Shown: one piece after another, positions 15,987 through 24,621 of the stretch
Position numbering within the stretch: the stretch's first letter is position 1
How the letters are laid out: every line of letters begins with the position of its first letter
Assembly: GCF_900106065.1 (NCBI RefSeq)
Contig: NZ_LT629796.1
Coordinates: 5,177,501 to 5,241,500, forward strand
From: Pseudomonas mandelii
GTDB lineage: Bacteria; Pseudomonadota; Gammaproteobacteria; Pseudomonadales; Pseudomonadaceae
DNA: 64,000 nucleotides
Direction: 5' to 3'
Notes under the pieces: generated by a model
Databases searched by the model: none
Told to the model about the DNA's origin: nothing
What the model saw: only the letters and a program-made list of their open reading frames with translations
Program-made: the position numbers and the translations under genes

Positions 15987-17363
15987 ATGTCGGTCCCTCT
16001 GCGTACCGTTCAACTCAACGAAGCAAACGCATTCCTTAAGAAATATCCTGAGGTTTTGTACGTCGACCTTCTGATTGCGGATATGAACGGTGTGGTGCGC
16101 GGCAAGCGCATCGAACGCACCAGTCTTCATAAGGTTTACGAAAAAGGCATTAACCTGCCGGCGTCTCTGTTTGCTCTGGACATCAATGGTTCTACGGTGG
16201 AAAGCACCGGCCTGGGTCTGGACATCGGCGACTCGGATCGAATCTGCTATCCCATCCCTGGCACTCTGAGCATTGAGCCGTGGCAGAAGCGTCCAACCGC
16301 GCAGTTGCTGATGACCATGCACGAACTGGAAGGCGAGGCGTTCTTCGCTGACCCGCGTGAAGTGCTGGCCAATGTGGTGCGCAAGTTCGACGACATGGGC
16401 CTGACCATCTGCGCGGCGTTCGAGCTTGAGTTCTACCTGATCGACCAGGACAACGTGAACGGTCGCCCGCAATCGCCACGTTCGCCGGTCTCGGGCAAGC
16501 GTCCGGTGTCGACCCAGGTGTATTTGATCGACGACCTGGATGAATACGTCGACTGCCTGCAAGACATCCTTGAAGGAGCGAAAGAGCAGGGCATTCCTGC
16601 CGACGCCATCGTCAAGGAAAGCGCCCCGGCGCAGTTCGAAGTGAACCTGCATCACGTCAACGACCCTATAAAGGCCTGCGACTACGCGGTGTTGCTCAAG
16701 CGTCTGGTGAAGAACATCGCCTACGACCACGAGATGGACACCACGTTTATGGCCAAGCCGTATCCGGGCCAGGCGGGCAACGGTTTGCACGTGCACATTT
16801 CGATTCTCGACAAAGAAGGCAACAACATCTTTGCCAGCGAGGATCCCGAGCAGAACGCCGCGCTGCGACACGCGATCGGCGGTGTGCTCGAGACCCTGCC
16901 GGCGCAGATGGCCTTCCTGTGCCCGAACGTCAACTCATACCGCCGTTTCGGCGCGCAGTTCTACGTACCGAACTCGCCGAGCTGGGGCATCGACAACCGT
17001 ACCGTTGCCGTGCGTGTGCCGACCGGTTCCGCCGATTCGGTGCGCATCGAACACCGCGTGGCGGGTGCCGATGCCAACCCGTATCTGTTGATGGCGTCGG
17101 TGCTGGCCGGTATTCACCACGGCCTGACCAACCAGATCGAGCCGGGCGCCCCGGTGGAAGGCAACAGCTACGAGCAAAACGAGCAGAGCCTGCCGAACAA
17201 CCTGCGCGATGCATTGCGCGAGCTGGACGACAGCGAAGTCATGGCCCGTTATATCGACCCGCTGTACATCGACGTGTTCGTGGCGTGCAAGGAAAGCGAG
17301 CTGGCCGAGTTCGAGAACTCCATCTCCGACCTTGAGTACAACTGGTATCTGCATACCGTTTGA
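15987..17363 (+). CDS. puuA: Gamma-glutamylputrescine synthetase
   Basis: The 458-aa protein belongs to the glutamine synthetase family. It has the N-terminal beta-grasp (residues 1-115, VLYVDLLIADMNGVVRGKRI) and the catalytic domain with FELEFYL, the NGLHVHIS metal/ATP segment and the RIEHRVAGADANPYL arginine region. PuuA ligates glutamate to putrescine using ATP, the first step of the pathway. Pseudomonas carries several such paralogues (spuB, spuI, pauA types), so the exact polyamine preference is open. It is divergent from puuD and precedes puuC and puuB. Confidence 0.88.
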   Translation: MSVPLRTVQLNEANAFLKKYPEVLYVDLLIADMNGVVRGKRIERTSLHKVYEKGINLPASLFALDINGSTVESTGLGLDIGDSDRICYPIPGTLSIEPWQKRPTAQLLMTMHELEGEAFFADPREVLANVVRKFDDMGLTICAAFELEFYLIDQDNVNGRPQSPRSPVSGKRPVSTQVYLIDDLDEYVDCLQDILEGAKEQGIPADAIVKESAPAQFEVNLHHVNDPIKACDYAVLLKRLVKNIAYDHEMDTTFMAKPYPGQAGNGLHVHISILDKEGNNIFASEDPEQNAALRHAIGGVLETLPAQMAFLCPNVNSYRRFGAQFYVPNSPSWGIDNRTVAVRVPTGSADSVRIEHRVAGADANPYLLMASVLAGIHHGLTNQIEPGAPVEGNSYEQNEQSLPNNLRDALRELDDSEVMARYIDPLYIDVFVACKESELAEFENSISDLEYNWYLHTV

Positions 17364-17409
17364 TGGGTTGAGCGGTGGGGCAATTACTTTCGATATTGAA
17401 TGTGAGGGC

Positions 17410-17506
17410 CTCTTCGCGGGCAAGCCTCGCTCCTACAGGGAGAAGTGCCTGGCGCAGAAGCCGTGCACGCTGCAATACCTGTAGGAGCGAGGCTTGCCCG
17501 CGAAGA
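17410..17506. repeat. REP pair, type GGAGCGAGGCTTGCCCGCG
   Basis: CTTCGCGGGCAAGCCTCGCT and the mirrored AGCGAGGCTTGCCCGCGAAG lie between puuA and puuC, within an otherwise colinear set of catabolic genes. Confidence 0.85.
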
Positions 17507-17585
17507 CGGCCGCTCAGTCAGCGATGCATTCGCCTGATACACCACCTTCCAACGACTTCTTATTCCTCTGCGTCGAGTCACAACC

Positions 17586-19076
17586 ATGACAAACACTCGC
17601 AGCGACTGGGAACAACGCTTCCAGTCCCTCACTATCGAAGGCCGCGCATTCATCGACGGCCAATACCGCCCGGCACTCAGCGGCGACACCTTTGAATGCA
17701 TGAGCCCGGTCGACGGTCGCTTCCTCACCAACGTCGCCAGCACCGACGAAGCCGATGCCAACGAAGCCGTGGCCGTCGCGCGCCGTACCTTCGAATCCGG
17801 TATCTGGGCCAACCTTGCCCCGGCCGAGCGCAAGCGCATCCTGATCCGCTTCGCCGATCTGATCCTGGCCAACCAGGAAGAACTCGCCCTGCTCGAAACC
17901 CTCGACATGGGCAAGCCGATCAACGACTCGATGAACATCGACATCCCGGCGACCGCCAACGCGATCCGCTGGAGCGCCGAAGCCATCGACAAAATCTACG
18001 ACGAAGTCGCCGCCACGCCGCATGATCAACTGGGCCTCATCACCCGCGAGCCAGCGGGCGTGGTCGCCGCCATCGTGCCGTGGAACTTCCCGTTGATCAT
18101 GGCTAGCTGGAAGTTCGCCCCGGCGCTCGCGGCCGGCAACTCGTTCATCCTCAAGCCTTCGGAAAAGTCGCCACTGACCGCCATCCGCATCGCTCAGTTG
18201 GCGCTGGATGCTGGCATCCCCAAAGGCGTGTTCAACGTCCTGCCGGGTTACGGTCATACCGTCGGCAAGGCGCTGGCGTTGCACATGGACGTCGACGTGC
18301 TGGCCTTCACCGGCTCGACCGCGATTGCCAAGCAACTGCTGATCTATTCCGGGCAAAGCAACATGAAACGCGTCTGGCTCGAAGCAGGGGGGAAGAGCCC
18401 GAACGTGGTGTTCGCCGACGCGCCGGATTTGCGCGCGGCAGCACAAGCGGCGGCCGGTGCCATTGCCTTCAACCAGGGCGAAGTCTGCACCGCCGGCTCG
18501 CGCTTGCTGGTGGAGCGTTCGATTCGCGAGCAGTTCATTCCGCTGCTGGTGGAAGCGCTGCAAGCCTGGAAACCGGGGCACGCACTCGATCCGGAAACCA
18601 CCGTCGGTGCGGTCGTCGATCAGCGTCAACTGGACAACGTGTTGCGCTACATCCAGGTCGGCAAAGACCAGGGCGCGCAACTGATCGCGGGCGGCCGTCG
18701 CACCCTCGAAGCCACCGGTGGCCTGTACGTGGAGCCGGCGATTTTCGACGGCGTGACCAACGCCATGACCATTGCCCGGGAAGAAATCTTCGGCCCGGTG
18801 CTGTCGCTGATCACCTTCGACACCGCTGAAGAAGCCCTGGCGATTGCCAACGACAGCATCTTCGGCCTGGCCGCCGGCGTATGGACCAGCAACCTCAGCA
18901 AGGCCCACACCTTCGCCCGTGGCTTGCGCGCCGGCAGTGTCTGGGTCAACCAGTACGACGGCGGCGACATGACCGCGCCGTTCGGCGGGTACAAGCAGTC
19001 GGGTAACGGTCGGGACAAATCGCTGCACGCGTTCGACAAATACACCGAACTCAAAGCGACCTGGATCAAGCTCTAA
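17586..19076 (+). CDS. puuC: Gamma-glutamyl-gamma-aminobutyraldehyde dehydrogenase
   Basis: The 496-aa NAD(P)-dependent aldehyde dehydrogenase has the NPWNFP-equivalent VPWNFPLI, the cofactor loop FTGSTAIAKQL, the general base in LEAGGKSPN and the catalytic Cys in NQGEVCTAGSR. In the Puu route it oxidises gamma-glutamyl-aminobutyraldehyde to gamma-glutamyl-GABA. Length equals E. coli PuuC. Its place between puuA and puuB supports the assignment; the fold alone would not distinguish it from related dehydrogenases (kauB type). Confidence 0.9.
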   Translation: MTNTRSDWEQRFQSLTIEGRAFIDGQYRPALSGDTFECMSPVDGRFLTNVASTDEADANEAVAVARRTFESGIWANLAPAERKRILIRFADLILANQEELALLETLDMGKPINDSMNIDIPATANAIRWSAEAIDKIYDEVAATPHDQLGLITREPAGVVAAIVPWNFPLIMASWKFAPALAAGNSFILKPSEKSPLTAIRIAQLALDAGIPKGVFNVLPGYGHTVGKALALHMDVDVLAFTGSTAIAKQLLIYSGQSNMKRVWLEAGGKSPNVVFADAPDLRAAAQAAAGAIAFNQGEVCTAGSRLLVERSIREQFIPLLVEALQAWKPGHALDPETTVGAVVDQRQLDNVLRYIQVGKDQGAQLIAGGRRTLEATGGLYVEPAIFDGVTNAMTIAREEIFGPVLSLITFDTAEEALAIANDSIFGLAAGVWTSNLSKAHTFARGLRAGSVWVNQYDGGDMTAPFGGYKQSGNGRDKSLHAFDKYTELKATWIKL

Positions 19077-19128
19077 TACTTCTACAACGGCGGCCGCCGG
19101 CTTGTGTCGGCGACCATCGGAGAAACCT

Positions 19129-20412
19129 ATGAAACAGACTCATGTAAATAGCTACTACGCCGCAACCCGCAACTTCACCGGCGACTTCCCCGTCCTGGAA
19201 CAAGCTGTGGACTGCGACGTCTGCATCATTGGCGCCGGCTACACCGGTCTGTCCTCGGCCCTGTTCCTCTGCGAAGCGGGCTACAGCGTGACCGTGCTCG
19301 AAGCCGCCAAAGTCGGTTTCGGCGCCAGCGGTCGCAATGGCGGCCAACTGGTCAACTCCTACAGCCGCGACGTTGATGTCATCGAAGAACGCTACGGCGA
19401 CAAAACCGCCGAAGTCCTCGGCAGCATGATCTTCGAAGGCGCCGACATCATTCGTCAGCGCATACAGCACTACGACATCCAGTGCGACTACAAGCCGGGC
19501 GGCATCTTCGCTGCGCTGAACAAAAAGCAGCTCAAAGGCCTGGCCGAGCAGAAAAGCAGCTGGGAGCGTTACGGCAACAAAAACCTGACCATGCTCGACG
19601 CGACCGACATCAAGCGCGAAGTCGGTTGCGACAACTACGTCGGCGGCTTGCTCGACATGCAGGGCGGCCACATCCACCCGCTGAACCTGGCCCTCGGCGA
19701 AGCCTCGGCCATCATCGGCCTGGGCGGCAAAATCTACGAGCAATCGGCGGCCGTGGAAATCACCTACGGCGAACCGATCACCGTGCGCACCGCCAAAGGC
19801 GTCGTACGCGCCAAGTACCTGCTGATCGCCGGTAACGCCTACCTGCCACAAGACCTCGACAACCGCGTCACGCGCAAAAGCATGCCGTGCGGTTCGCAAA
19901 TCGTCGTCACTGAACCGTTGTCGGAAAAGGTGGCGCGCAGCCTGATCAAAAACAACTACTGCGTCGAAGACTGCAATTACTTGCTGGACTACTACCGCCT
20001 CACCGCCGACAACCGCCTGCTGTACGGTGGCGGGGTGGTCTACGGTGCCCGCGAACCGGACGACATTGAGCAACTGATCAAGCCGAAAATCCTCAAGACC
20101 TTCCCACAGCTGAAGGACGTGAAGATCGACTACCGCTGGACCGGCAACTTCCTGCTGACCATGTCCCGCATGCCGCAATTCGGTCGCATCGAGAAAAACG
20201 CCTACTACATGCAAGGCTACAGCGGCCACGGCGTCACCTGCTCGCACCTGGCCGGCAAACTGATCTCGGAAATGATCCGCGGCGACGCCGAACGCTTCGA
20301 CGCGTTCGCCTCGCTCCCGCACATGCCGATGCTCGGCGGCCGCACCTTCCAGGCGCCACTCACTGCCATGGGCGCCGCGTATTACGCGCTGCGTGATCGG
20401 TTCGGGATCTAA
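19129..20412 (+). CDS. puuB: Gamma-glutamylputrescine oxidase
   Basis: The 427-aa flavoprotein is of the DAO/GlyOx type. The FAD motif IIGAGYTGLSSALFL lies near residue 32 after an N-terminal SYYAATRN segment typical of PuuB/OrdL. The GYSGHGVTCSHLAGKLISEM end contacts the flavin. It oxidises gamma-glutamylputrescine to the aldehyde with release of ammonia and H2O2. The ATG at 19129 follows CGGAG; an earlier in-frame ATG at 19102 lies in poor context. It is 52 bp after puuC, so probably co-transcribed. Confidence 0.9.
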   Translation: MKQTHVNSYYAATRNFTGDFPVLEQAVDCDVCIIGAGYTGLSSALFLCEAGYSVTVLEAAKVGFGASGRNGGQLVNSYSRDVDVIEERYGDKTAEVLGSMIFEGADIIRQRIQHYDIQCDYKPGGIFAALNKKQLKGLAEQKSSWERYGNKNLTMLDATDIKREVGCDNYVGGLLDMQGGHIHPLNLALGEASAIIGLGGKIYEQSAAVEITYGEPITVRTAKGVVRAKYLLIAGNAYLPQDLDNRVTRKSMPCGSQIVVTEPLSEKVARSLIKNNYCVEDCNYLLDYYRLTADNRLLYGGGVVYGAREPDDIEQLIKPKILKTFPQLKDVKIDYRWTGNFLLTMSRMPQFGRIEKNAYYMQGYSGHGVTCSHLAGKLISEMIRGDAERFDAFASLPHMPMLGGRTFQAPLTAMGAAYYALRDRFGI

Positions 20413-20426
20413 GCCCAACGCAATCC

Positions 20427-20600
20427 CTGTAGGCGCCAAGCTTGCTGGCGAAGACGGCGGCACAGTCAACATCGACGTCGCCAGACACACCGCCATCGCG
20501 AGCAGGCTCACTCCTACAGGAGATCTGTGGCGTGCACAGAATGTGTGTACGCCCGGCCCAAACTGTAGGAGTGAGCCTGCTCGCGATGGCGTCAGATCAG
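20427..20600. repeat. Cluster of three REP elements
   Basis: Three related units lie head to tail and head to head: TGTAGGCGCCAAGCTTGCTG, CGCGAGCAGGCTCACTCCTA and TAGGAGTGAGCCTGCTCGCG. They occupy most of the 417-bp space between puuB and puuR. The remaining 20600-20830 holds no gene; the puuR promoter is presumably there. Confidence 0.8.
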
Positions 20601-20829
20601 CCACCATCAATGTCGCCTGACACCCCCAGAACCCACATCGCCAAACGGTCTGACATGAGCACCCTCAGCTTTTTCACTAACCAGTTATCGAACCTGCTGA
20701 GCAACACCACCAAACGTGATTTAATACCCGCCTTTCACATTTCCGGGACAGGGAAGCGGTACTTTCGCGGCCAAAAGTCGCCCGCCATCCACCCCCATAA
20801 CCCTTAAGTATTTCTCGCATAAGGCTGTC

Positions 20830-21378
20830 ATGGACACGGGCTCACGACTCAAATTAGTACGCGAAAGCTACAAACTGTCCCAGCGCGAGCTGGCCCGACG
20901 TAGCGGCGTCACCAATGCCACCATCTCCCTGATCGAACAGAATCGCGTCAGTCCCTCCGTCAGCTCCCTGAAAAAACTGCTCGAAGGCATTCCCATGTCC
21001 TTGGCGGATTTCTTCACCTTCGACCAACCGCCGCGTGAGCATCAATACGTATTCCGCGCCAATGAACAGCCGGATCTTGGGCGTCATGGGTTGCGGCTGC
21101 TGTTGATTGGCGCTTCGGTGCCGAGTCGGCAGATGCGCCTTTTGCGCGAGCAATACGCGCCTGGCGCGAGTTCGGGGGAAGAGCCGATTGTGCACTCGGA
21201 AGGCGAGGAGTGCGGGCTGGTTACGCGGGGGACGGTTGAGTTGACGGTTGATGGTCAGATCAGCGTGCTCAACGCTGGCGACGGCTATTACTTCCCGACG
21301 ACGTTGCCTCACAAGTTTCGCAATATTGGCCAGGATGAAGCGGAAATCATCAGCGCTAACACCCCGGCCAACTTCTGA
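20830..21378 (+). CDS. puuR: Putrescine-responsive repressor, XRE-cupin type
   Basis: The 182-aa protein has an N-terminal XRE helix-turn-helix (LSQRELARRSGVTNATISLI, residues 17-36) and a C-terminal cupin (residues about 110-178, HSEGEECGLVTRGTVEL and DGYYFPTTLPHKF). Size and layout match E. coli PuuR (185 aa), which represses puu genes and is relieved by putrescine. It lies downstream of puuB on the same strand but about 420 bp away, so it has its own promoter. Control of the AT-rich sites between puuD and puuA is a reasonable inference. Confidence 0.88.
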   Translation: MDTGSRLKLVRESYKLSQRELARRSGVTNATISLIEQNRVSPSVSSLKKLLEGIPMSLADFFTFDQPPREHQYVFRANEQPDLGRHGLRLLLIGASVPSRQMRLLREQYAPGASSGEEPIVHSEGEECGLVTRGTVELTVDGQISVLNAGDGYYFPTTLPHKFRNIGQDEAEIISANTPANF

Positions 21379-21397
21379 TATCAAAACGGACGCCATC

Positions 21398-21465
21398 CTT
21401 TAGCAGCTGCCGAAGGCTGCGTCCGCGGCCAACAGCCATGCCCAATGGACGCACCTGCTACAGGG
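21398..21465. repeat. Interspersed repeat, AGCAGCTGCCGAAGGCTGCG type
   Basis: TAGCAGCTGCCGAAGGCTGC at the left and GGACGCACCTGCTACAGGG at the right form an inverted repeat with GCGTCC/GGACGC as inner arms. It belongs to another repeat class seen between Pseudomonas genes; a relative is at 27021-27065. Confidence 0.6.
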
Positions 21466-21493
21466 TTTGATCAAAGCAAATGGACTTCACCTC

Positions 21494-21970
21494 ATGACCA
21501 CGCCCCGCATCCGAGCCCTCGCACTCTGCATCTTCCATCACGATGGCAGGATACTGGTCAACGAAGCACTCGACCCCGTTACTGGAAAGCCCTTCTTGCG
21601 CCCAATCGGTGGCGGAATCGAGTTCGGCGAAACCAGCGCCCAAGCCGTACTACGTGAAGTCGATGAAGAACTTGGCTTATCCATTACCGATGTTCGCCTG
21701 TTGGGCACACTCGAAAACATCTTCACCTATGCCGGCACGCCCGGGCACGAAATCGTGCAGGTCTACGATGCGAAATTCGTGGATGCCAGCGTCTATGAAC
21801 TGCTCCACTTGGATGCTCAAGAAAGCGATGGCGCTGCCTTTGTAGCGAAGTGGCTGGCGCTCGACAGTATTACTGGCGAAACGCCGTTGGTGCCTGCTGG
21901 GCTATACGAGTTGCTGAAGAAGGTTGTGCTGCCGGACGGATGCTCGGTCATTAGCAATAGCGCTGTTTAA
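21494..21970 (+). CDS. Nudix hydrolase
   Basis: The 158-aa protein has a complete Nudix box, GGIEFGETSAQAVLREVDEE followed by LGL (residues about 39-61). The Nudix fold hydrolyses nucleoside diphosphate-linked substrates using Mg2+ held by the REVDEE glutamates. The substrate cannot be told. The ATG at 21494 gives the usual N-terminus (MTTPRIRALALCIFHHDGRIL); a TTG nine codons earlier is an alternative. It stands alone between puuR and the DUF6644 gene. Confidence 0.85.
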   Translation: MTTPRIRALALCIFHHDGRILVNEALDPVTGKPFLRPIGGGIEFGETSAQAVLREVDEELGLSITDVRLLGTLENIFTYAGTPGHEIVQVYDAKFVDASVYELLHLDAQESDGAAFVAKWLALDSITGETPLVPAGLYELLKKVVLPDGCSVISNSAV

Positions 21971-22123
21971 CTTATTGATCGCCAAGGATGCGATCACCTT
22001 TCAAGGAGCGAAAATGACATTGACTGCCGAAGCGTTGGTCAGCATCGCGATGACCAATCCAGTAAACGCGGAAATCGGATCTATTTGATGCATAGATCTG
22101 GTACTTTTTTTGATGTCTCCCAG

Positions 22124-22636
22124 TCAGGTGTAAGCCAGCAATCGTCCGCAGAGCACCACGCTGATCCATAACATAATCGAAAATATCGCCTGGATTTTTG
22201 CTATTCCTGGCGCCGCGGCGTCGGTGTTCCATCGGGCTACTGACCGAAAGACACCCACATGAAAAAGAGCCGCGTTGAGGCCCGCAATACCGATCAAGCA
22301 CAGCTTCAGAATAAAAACGCTGTTAGATGCGAAGTCGTGCGGATGGGCTGAAAACATCATCAGCCCCGCCGGGACGATCAACAGCAGGGCCGCGACTCCC
22401 CACCTCAGCAGGTGGCGGGCCAGTGCCGTCACCGGAAGATCTCTCGACAGCCCGAGAACCCGCAGATCGAACATGACGACCGAGCCGACAAGCACCACGA
22501 AGCCAATGATGTGAACCACCTCGACGATCGGATACAGCCATAACTCGCTTCGCATGGCCAACCCGAGTGGCGAGTCACCCACATCGTCCAGCCAGCCGTC
22601 CAGACCCGATCCACCGCGGGTGCCAGTTGTCTGCAT
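22124..22636 (-). CDS. DUF6644-type integral membrane protein
   Basis: The 170-aa protein has four predicted membrane helices (YPIVEVVHIIGFVVLVGSVV, LLRWGVAALLLIVPAGLMMF, VFILKLCLIGIAGLNAALF and AIFSIMLWISVVLCGRLLAY). The histidine in the first helix and in HPHDF recalls cytochrome-b-like or CopD-like heme/metal membrane proteins. Its ATG overlaps the upstream stop as TGATG, so it is translated together with the DUF6152 gene. The function is not established; a role with metal or redox cofactors is only suggested by the histidines. Confidence 0.65.
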   Translation of the reverse strand: MQTTGTRGGSGLDGWLDDVGDSPLGLAMRSELWLYPIVEVVHIIGFVVLVGSVVMFDLRVLGLSRDLPVTALARHLLRWGVAALLLIVPAGLMMFSAHPHDFASNSVFILKLCLIGIAGLNAALFHVGVFRSVARWNTDAAAPGIAKIQAIFSIMLWISVVLCGRLLAYT

Positions 22637-22986
22637 CAACGTAACTCAGTGGTTTTGTTGTCGACCGTGATGCGTTCTGCGCGCAGTTCATCGGGGTTGT
22701 TGCGATTCTGATAGCCCACCACCGTAGCCCGTTTTCCGACACTCAGCATTTCCCTGGAAAGCCCCCGGTTTTCCATGCGCGATGGCGGCGCAAGCACGAC
22801 ACTCCAGGTCTTGTCGTCGGTCTTCAGGCGAATGAACCCGTGCGGGTGGGAATAACCGGACTCCTCGATCGTTCCGTTCAACTGCAAGGGTTTGCTCGAG
22901 TCATACTCACTCCAGCCGTGATGAGCGAACACCGTCGATGCCACCAGTAACGTTGAGAACCCAAGAGCCCCAAGCAAGCGCTTCAT
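22636..22986 (-). CDS. DUF6152-type periplasmic protein
   Basis: The 116-aa precursor has a signal peptide cut after STVFA (residue 21), leaving a mature N-terminus HHGWSEYDSSKPLQLNG. This His-His-Gly-Trp start and the SHPHGFIRL segment are the marks of the DUF6152 family, a small OB-like beta fold. Exposed N-terminal histidines suggest metal binding. It is the first gene of a two-gene overlapping unit with the DUF6644 membrane protein. Both families are uncharacterised. Confidence 0.75.
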   Translation of the reverse strand: MKRLLGALGFSTLLVASTVFAHHGWSEYDSSKPLQLNGTIEESGYSHPHGFIRLKTDDKTWSVVLAPPSRMENRGLSREMLSVGKRATVVGYQNRNNPDELRAERITVDNKTTELR

Positions 22987-23097
22987 GATGCAATCTCCTG
23001 TTACGGATCATTGATGACCGTCGACCTGTTCTGATCGGGAACAGGTCAATCCAGAGAGTCTTAAAAATAGTACAGATTCTTGATGAGGGGAGGCCGG

Positions 23098-23138
23098 GAC
23101 GGCTTCGCCGTCCAGCGGGAGCAAGCTCCCTCGCCACG
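23098..23138. repeat. Single REP, CGGGAGCAAGCTCCCTCGCC type
   Basis: GACGGCTTCGCCGTC hairpin followed by the AGCGGGAGCAAGCTCCCTCG element. It lies just before the cysteine-repeat cluster on the map. Confidence 0.75.
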
Positions 23139-23243
23139 GAGGGTGGTTTCTAGGTAAAAGGGGACGTAGGTGGAAAAGGTGACAGATCTATTTAAATAAA
23201 AGACCTGTCACCTTTATCACGCGGCTGTCGCTGTGCCGTTCAG

Positions 23244-23675
23244 CTAAGGCGCCATGGATTTGCACTGATTGCGCAGACCGTCGTCCTTGATGTTCTGGCA
23301 ACCTCCGGAGCCTTGCTGGGCCTTGCAGTAATTGCGCTGGTCATTGTCGCGAATGTTTCCACAGTCACTCGTACCTTCTGTTTGCGCTTTGCAGGCATTG
23401 CGCATGTCGTCGTTCTTGATGTTTTGGCACCCTCCCGAACCCTGCTTGGCTTTGCAATAGTTGCGCTGGTCATTGTCGCGAATGTTTCCACAATCACTCG
23501 TACCCTCCGTTTCCGCTTTGCAGGCGTTGCGCTGGTCGTCGTTCTTAATATTCTGACAACCGCCTCGGCCCTCACGCGCCTTGCAATAGTTACGCTGGTC
23601 ATCGTTGCTGATGTTTTCGCAACTGGCGTAAACGTAGCTGCTGAACATCAGCATCACTGCGAGTATTAGTCTCAT
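23244..23675 (-). CDS. Exported six-module Cys-repeat protein (paralogue A)
   Basis: The 143-aa precursor has a signal peptide ending in YVYA (type I cleavage before Ser-Cys). The mature chain is six modules, each C-x11-C with the core I-x3-D-x-R-N-x-C-K. Odd modules read like CENISNDDQRNYCKA and are 21 residues long; even ones read like CQNIKNDDQRNACKA and end in TEGTSD (22 residues), except the last, which ends RNQC. That gives 12 cysteines and no other domain. AAGGAAG precedes the ATG. It lies 79 bp after paralogue B on the same strand and has no obvious promoter of its own. I know no function for this family; disulfides within each module are inferred from even spacing. Confidence 0.8.
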   Translation of the reverse strand: MRLILAVMLMFSSYVYASCENISNDDQRNYCKAREGRGGCQNIKNDDQRNACKAETEGTSDCGNIRDNDQRNYCKAKQGSGGCQNIKNDDMRNACKAQTEGTSDCGNIRDNDQRNYCKAQQGSGGCQNIKDDGLRNQCKSMAP

Positions 23676-23754
23676 TGCACACTTCCTTGATTGCCCGGGA
23701 GCCGCATGGCGCGGAGTGGCCCAGGATGAATGGGGACTCGGATGAGCCGTGCTC

Positions 23755-24252
23755 TCAGTGATTCAAGGCATTACATTGGTTGCGCAGGTCGCTGTTTCTG
23801 ATACCCGCACAGCTTCCGTTACCTGCTTTGGCATTACAGTAGTAGCGCTGGTCACTGTCATTGATGCCCGCACAACTGCCGTTGCCGGTCTCCGCATTAC
23901 AAGCATTACGCAAATCTGAGTTATTGATCCCCGCACAGCTTCCGTTACCTGCTTTGGCATTACAGTAGTAACGCTGGTCACTGTCGCTGATGGCGGCACA
24001 ACTGCCGCTGAAGTTGCCGCTGCCGTTGCCATTGCCATTGCCATTACCTCTGACGTTGACGCTGCCGTTGCCTCTGACGTTGCCGGTCTCCGCATAACAA
24101 GCAATGCGCAAACCTGAGTTACGGATACCCGCACAGCTCCCGCCACCTGCTCTAGCATTACAGTAGTAGCGCTGGTCACTGTCACTGATGCTGGCACAAC
24201 TGGCGTGGGCATACCCGCTAAGCATCAAAAGCGCTGCAATAATCAGTCTCAT
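23755..24252 (-). CDS. Exported six-module Cys-repeat protein (paralogue B)
   Basis: The 165-aa precursor begins MRLIIAALLMLSGYAHA, a signal peptide cut before Ser-Cys. Six C-x11-C modules follow in three pairs: CASISDSDQRYYCNA type then CAGINNSDLRNACNA type, the last ending RNQC. Between modules 2 and 3 is a Gly/Asn/Ser/Val linker of about 30 residues (NGNGNGNGSG core) with simple-sequence DNA, absent from the other copies. Module 2 is divergent (SGLRIACY). The GTG one codon upstream is a possible alternative start. Its upstream region is nearly the same as that of paralogue C. Confidence 0.8.
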   Translation of the reverse strand: MRLIIAALLMLSGYAHASCASISDSDQRYYCNARAGGGSCAGIRNSGLRIACYAETGNVRGNGSVNVRGNGNGNGNGSGNFSGSCAAISDSDQRYYCNAKAGNGSCAGINNSDLRNACNAETGNGSCAGINDSDQRYYCNAKAGNGSCAGIRNSDLRNQCNALNH

Positions 24253-24328
24253 CACACACGTCCATGGTTTTCCAGGAAACAGCCTGGCGCTGGTTGGCCC
24301 ACTGATTGATGTTGTGGTGCGCCATCAT

Positions 24329-24355
24329 ATCGACATCATCTGGTTAAAAAGTTCC
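24329..24355 (-). promoter_or_regulatory. Sigma-E/AlgU-like promoter of paralogue B
   Basis: On the minus strand GGAACTT (24355-24349), 15 bp, then TCGAT (24333-24329). GGAACTT is the -35 element of sigma-E/AlgU promoters; the -10 is a weak match. The same element and spacing precede paralogue C. Confidence 0.45.
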
Positions 24356-24423
24356 AAGACAGAAAAAGAGAGTGTGAGGAGCGAAATATGTACAAGGGAA
24401 CGCATTTATTTTCCCCATCAAAA

Positions 24424-24452
24424 TTGACAACCCCGTTCATCCAAAACACTAT
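24424..24452 (+). promoter_or_regulatory. Candidate promoter of the GNAT leader
   Basis: TTGACA (24424-24429) is a perfect -35; 17 bp later CACTAT is a fair -10. Transcription would start near 24459, just before a short leader reading frame. Confidence 0.55.
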
Positions 24453-24476
24453 CGACCCATGATCTACATTTCCCGC

Positions 24477-24521
24477 ATGAACATGATGTGTTCCTCCATG
24501 ACCGCCGCTGGCGGGCCGTGA
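24477..24521 (+). CDS. Putative 14-aa leader peptide (MNMMCSSMTAAGGP)
   Basis: A short reading frame with four Met, two Ser and one Cys codons lies between the candidate promoter and a terminator hairpin, ahead of the GNAT gene. No strong ribosome site is seen. Its GC-rich end encodes the competing RNA arms described for the attenuator. Whether it is translated is unknown. Confidence 0.4.
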   Translation: MNMMCSSMTAAGGP

Positions 24522-24586
24522 GGTCACGCGTTCATCAGATTTGACGTAGTTACCCAAGGCCCCGCCAGAGATGGACGGGGCTTTTT
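24502..24586 (+). terminator. Attenuator-like hairpin set before GNAT gene
   Basis: Three pairings compete. CCGCC (24502-24506) pairs with GGCGG (24510-24514). GGCGGGCC (24510-24517) can pair with GGCCCCGCC (24558-24566). GCCCCGCC (24559-24566) can instead pair with GGACGGGGC (24573-24581), followed by TTTTT. The last is a standard terminator, placed 35 bp before the GNAT start. Confidence 0.55.
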
Positions 24587-24621
24587 AGTTCTCCGTCCAC
24601 CGATGGCTCAAGGAGAATGAA

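Noticed and set aside
17514..19028. 504-codon frame antisense to puuC
   Set aside because: Shadow of the aldehyde dehydrogenase; text is His/Gln/Arg-rich without domain features.
19066..20610. 514-codon frame antisense to puuB
   Set aside because: Shadow of the flavoprotein gene extended through REP elements.
21971..22123. Possible small gene after the Nudix gene
   Set aside because: No frame with a start signal and sensible protein was seen; treated as spacer.
23313..23669. Long hydrophobic reading frame on the plus strand opposite Cys-repeat paralogue A
   Set aside because: It is the antisense of tandem repeats, so its repeated LVIVANVST text merely mirrors the real gene, which has a signal peptide and ribosome site.
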